Assembly: GCA_002377605.1 (NCBI GenBank)
Contig: DFQD01000163.1
Location: 1 to 8,945 of the forward strand
Length of the DNA: 8,945 bases
Direction of reading: 5' to 3'
From: Gammaproteobacteria bacterium UBA3498
Lineage (GTDB): Bacteria > Pseudomonadota > Gammaproteobacteria > Pseudomonadales > Pseudohongiellaceae
The translations under genes and the position numbers were made by a program. Below are positions 6,398-8,945 of the stretch, one piece after another. Position 1 is the first letter of the stretch. Each line of letters begins with the position of its first letter. The notes under the pieces were generated by a model. The model worked only from the letters and a program-made list of their open reading frames with translations, was not told where the DNA came from and searched no databases.

Positions 6398-7756
6398 ATG
6401 AAATCTCTTAATCGTCTTTGTCTCTGCGTTTTTATTTGTTTGATTATTTCGTGTAGTGATTCCGCAGTAAGTGTAAATGAAAATGTTGATCTCGCTTTGG
6501 TGGGTCCACGATTAATCGATGGCACTGGTAACGACCCTATTCAGGATTCTGTATTATTAATCGGGCAAGGGACAATCCAAGCTGTTGGCCCCCGCCAAAG
6601 TATTGAAATCCCAGAGGGAACTGAGACCATTAATTTATCTGGCAAGACGATTATTCCCGGATTAGTGGATCTTCATGCTCATTATGGTGGGCCGGTTACC
6701 GCTTCAGAGCAAGCGTTAAAGAATCAGCTTTATTATGGGGTTACAACAACAAGAAGTATTGGCAGCGACACACCGGATAAAGTTTCACTGATGCTTGAGG
6801 CCCACGCAGGCAGGCCTGACCTACCTCGCGCTTTTACCGCAGGTTTGGGCTTTTCTTATCCAGGAGGCTTTAACTCAAGTTTTCCTAATACGCCCACGAC
6901 ACCTGAAGAAGCTCGCGAAAATGTCAGAGAGCAAGCGGCTCTAGGAGTGCATTTCACAAAGATGTGGGTCAATGAAGTTAACGAAGCTGGTTTAAAAATA
7001 CCAGCTGAAATTCGTTCAGCTATTATAGATGAGTCAATTAGAAACGGACTAATTCCAGTTGCGCATATCGATGAAGAAGCGGACGGCATTCAATTGCTAG
7101 AAGCAGGCATGAATGAGTTCTTGCACAGCACTGTTTTAACTTTCGGCCCAGGAGCGGGGACTCCCGTTGACAACCCAGCACCAAGCCAACGCTTTCTCGA
7201 TTTGTGCTTACAAAATGATTGCGCATTCACGCCCACACTTTCGATTATTCAAAATAATTGGCACTTTGCGGAAAACCCGGAATTATTAGATGACGAAATA
7301 TTACGTTCTGTTTTCAACGCCAACGCACTGGACAGATATAGTGACCCAGAAGTACGCGCATCTATAATTGAAGCGGACAATTTTCAAGAAAGGAAGGCTG
7401 CTTTTCGTCAAGTACAAGATTTCGTTAAAACGCTTTTCGACGCCGGAATCAAAGTGCCATTAGGGACCGACAGCGGAACCCCCAGCGTTCCTATGGGTTG
7501 GGGAACCCACCATGAATTAGAGCTATACGTTGAAGCAGGTCTAACGCCAATGGAGGCAATTATGGCGGCAACTTCTATAGGAGCAAGCAGATTACCCCCG
7601 GTTGGCGCTGTTGAATTTGGCACGCTAACAAAAGGTATGAGCGCTGACCTTTTAGTCTTAGATGCTAACCCATTAATCAACATCCGCAATACGCTCCAGA
7701 TTGATCAGGTTATGTTAAGAGGGTCGTGGGTGAATCGAGAGAGCTTATTACCCTAG
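6398..7756 (+). CDS. Amidohydrolase-superfamily metal-dependent hydrolase, predicted lipoprotein
   Basis: A TIM-barrel amidohydrolase, resembling the imidazolonepropionase/prolidase-like group. Residues 1-19 form a lipoprotein signal ending LIISC (C19); Ser at +2 favours the outer membrane. A small beta domain (about 30-85) leads to GKTIIPGLVDLHAHYG, the usual entry to the barrel, where H93 and H95 are the HxH metal pair. Then K188 (FTKMWV) is placed to be the carboxylated bridging lysine, H223 (VAHIDEE) and H243 (LHST) the next metal ligands, and D358 (GTDSG) the catalytic Asp. The tail FGTLTKGMSADLLVLDANP is typical of the family's C-terminus. With all ligands present it should be active on a cyclic amide, peptide or related C-N or ester bond; the exact substrate is not deducible. 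The start is 18 bases after the metallo-hydrolase stop, so the two are probably co-transcribed; the ribosome site is weak (CAGAG, 6385-6389), which suggests translation helped by the gene before it. Family call strong, specificity unknown. Confidence 0.92.
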   Translation: MKSLNRLCLCVFICLIISCSDSAVSVNENVDLALVGPRLIDGTGNDPIQDSVLLIGQGTIQAVGPRQSIEIPEGTETINLSGKTIIPGLVDLHAHYGGPVTASEQALKNQLYYGVTTTRSIGSDTPDKVSLMLEAHAGRPDLPRAFTAGLGFSYPGGFNSSFPNTPTTPEEARENVREQAALGVHFTKMWVNEVNEAGLKIPAEIRSAIIDESIRNGLIPVAHIDEEADGIQLLEAGMNEFLHSTVLTFGPGAGTPVDNPAPSQRFLDLCLQNDCAFTPTLSIIQNNWHFAENPELLDDEILRSVFNANALDRYSDPEVRASIIEADNFQERKAAFRQVQDFVKTLFDAGIKVPLGTDSGTPSVPMGWGTHHELELYVEAGLTPMEAIMAATSIGASRLPPVGAVEFGTLTKGMSADLLVLDANPLINIRNTLQIDQVMLRGSWVNRESLLP

Positions 7757-7839
7757 CGGCTCTAAAGAATAAAAAATTTAATAAAGTCGATAGAAACTGT
7801 ATTTTGTTCGCATCTCTCTGAAAAGCGAAGGAGCTATAG
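7757..7839. other. AT-rich spacer between amidohydrolase and carboxypeptidase genes
   Basis: This 83-base gap begins with a very AT-rich block (7764-7786) and ends with a strong AAGGAG (7828-7833). There is no GC hairpin with a T-tract, so no clear terminator, and no promoter with two good boxes at normal spacing. Whether the carboxypeptidase is transcribed with the genes before it cannot be settled by eye. Confidence 0.3.
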
Positions 7840-8945
7840 ATGATCAGAAAAAACTCTCTGCCATTAGCTTTTGCCTATTTTTTGTGTGTTAGCAGTAATC
7901 TGGAAGCCCAGAGCCAAGTCGGAATTCTAGAAATCGATGAGGTTGCTACTAACGCAATCTTTTCTGCGACTACAGATACCGACTTTCTAACTGAATGGGT
8001 GGCGGTATTACCCGAACATGACACCATTCCCAGCCCAAGAGATGTTCTCGGTTACACAATTGGCACGCCAGGGGAATTAACTCAAGTTGAAGAAATCTAC
8101 GGTTACTTCAATGCGCTTGCTCAAGCATCGAATCGGGTTGAGGTTTTTTCTCTGGGAGAAAGCTTCGAAGGTAGAGACATGTTGGTGGTCGCAATCTCAG
8201 CTACTGAAAATCTCGCCAATATCGAAACCTATAAGGGATATCTAAACACCTTATCTGATCCGCGCAATCTCAATCGCCCTGCTGCAAATGAAATCATTGA
8301 AGATGCCCTACCTATTTTCTGGATGACTGCCGGCCTTCATTCACCGGAACTTGGCCCGCCAGAAATGGTGATGGAGTTAGCGTATCGACTAGCGGTGGAA
8401 ACTAGAGAGCCATTCGACAATATTCGTGAGAACGTGATTACACTAATAACTCCTGTGTTTGATGTCGATGGCCGCGCTCGCCAAGTTGACTGGTATCGCT
8501 CCAATATCGCTGGGCATACCAACTACTATGACAGACCTCCAAGCAGCGTGCCATTTTGGGGCCACTACACTCGGCACGACAATAACCGTGATGGCATCTC
8601 TATTACTCAGCCCATAACGCTTAACTATAACAATGGTGTTTATGAGTACAAGCCCACAGTCTCACTGGACCTGCATGAGTCAGTTCCACTTCTCTATGTG
8701 GCCGGTGGTACCGGGCCCTACAATGAAGGCATTAGCCCTATCACCATTGGTGAATGGCAGCTCTTAGCAAACTACGAAATTTCCAGGCTAAGTGGGCTGG
8801 GCCTCGAGGGAGTCTGGACCTGGGGCTTTTATACCGGTTGGTACCCAGGTTACATGTTGTGGGTAACCAATAATCATAATGGCATGGGGCGCTTCTATGA
8901 GACTTTTGGTAATGGTAGCGCTGAAACTATGGAGCGTGATCTGAG
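7840..8945 (+). CDS. M14-family zinc carboxypeptidase, exported (3' end outside window)
   Basis: The frame starts at an ATG 6 bases after AAGGAG (7828-7833) and stays open to the window end, giving 368 residues without a stop. The N-terminus is a signal peptide with a likely cleavage after LEA (A23). The catalytic core is visible: GLHSPELGPPEM supplies the zinc ligands H167 and E170; the third ligand is H279 in LDLHES; HDNNRDG contains N249-R250, matching the substrate-carboxylate-binding Asn-Arg pair; and RFYETFG gives E354, 75 residues after the last His, close to the 74 that separate His196 and Glu270 in bovine carboxypeptidase A. ITPVFDVDGR (203-212) stands where many M14 enzymes have NPDG. 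All key residues are therefore present even though the gene is cut, and the missing part should be an additional C-terminal region. It would trim C-terminal residues from peptides or act on peptidoglycan-like peptides in the periplasm or outside the cell. It follows the amidohydrolase by 83 bases and may be a separate unit. Confidence 0.9.
   Translation, partial: MIRKNSLPLAFAYFLCVSSNLEAQSQVGILEIDEVATNAIFSATTDTDFLTEWVAVLPEHDTIPSPRDVLGYTIGTPGELTQVEEIYGYFNALAQASNRVEVFSLGESFEGRDMLVVAISATENLANIETYKGYLNTLSDPRNLNRPAANEIIEDALPIFWMTAGLHSPELGPPEMVMELAYRLAVETREPFDNIRENVITLITPVFDVDGRARQVDWYRSNIAGHTNYYDRPPSSVPFWGHYTRHDNNRDGISITQPITLNYNNGVYEYKPTVSLDLHESVPLLYVAGGTGPYNEGISPITIGEWQLLANYEISRLSGLGLEGVWTWGFYTGWYPGYMLWVTNNHNGMGRFYETFGNGSAETMERDL

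Noticed and set aside
6856..7689. Three minus-strand ORFs inside the amidohydrolase gene
   Set aside because: Antisense shadows; the + strand frame carries the full metal site.
8337..8522. Minus-strand ORF near the window end
   Set aside because: It lies antisense to the carboxypeptidase frame that encodes the HxxE zinc motif.

Overview
The window reads as part of a bacterial chromosome, most likely from a Gram-negative, probably marine gammaproteobacterium. The taxon is inferred only from the protein types (PQQ quinoproteins, lipoproteins, exported hydrolases) and moderate base composition; no marker gene fixes it. All six genes lie on the + strand. Five start inside the window and each carries an export signal. 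The sixth enters from upstream with its N-terminus missing.

Layout: (1) bases 2-1207 are the 3' part of an alpha/beta-hydrolase-type enzyme; the reading frame is open to the window edge, so the true start is upstream. (2) A 284-base gap with no convincing gene. (3) A tight cluster: a lipoprotein PQQ-dependent dehydrogenase (1492-3348), a second, divergent PQQ-dependent dehydrogenase with a cleavable signal peptide (3369-5357, 20-base gap), an exported metallo-beta-lactamase-fold hydrolase (5444-6379) and a lipoprotein amidohydrolase (6398-7756, 18-base gap). (4) After 83 bases, an M14 zinc carboxypeptidase (7840 to beyond 8945), cut by the window end but containing all its recognisable catalytic residues.

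How they may work together (inference): the two quinoproteins would oxidise alcohol or sugar-like substrates in the periplasm and pass electrons to an acceptor encoded elsewhere; no cytochrome c (no CxxCH) and no PQQ-synthesis gene is visible here. The metallo-hydrolase and amidohydrolase could open lactone, ester or amide bonds in the oxidised products or in the incoming substrate. The flanking alpha/beta hydrolase and carboxypeptidase fit a cell-envelope scavenging theme but may be independent. I see no phage, IS element, CRISPR, tRNA, rRNA or defence genes. The notable point is the combination of exported enzymes and the paired, non-identical quinoproteins, not a wholly new kind of system.
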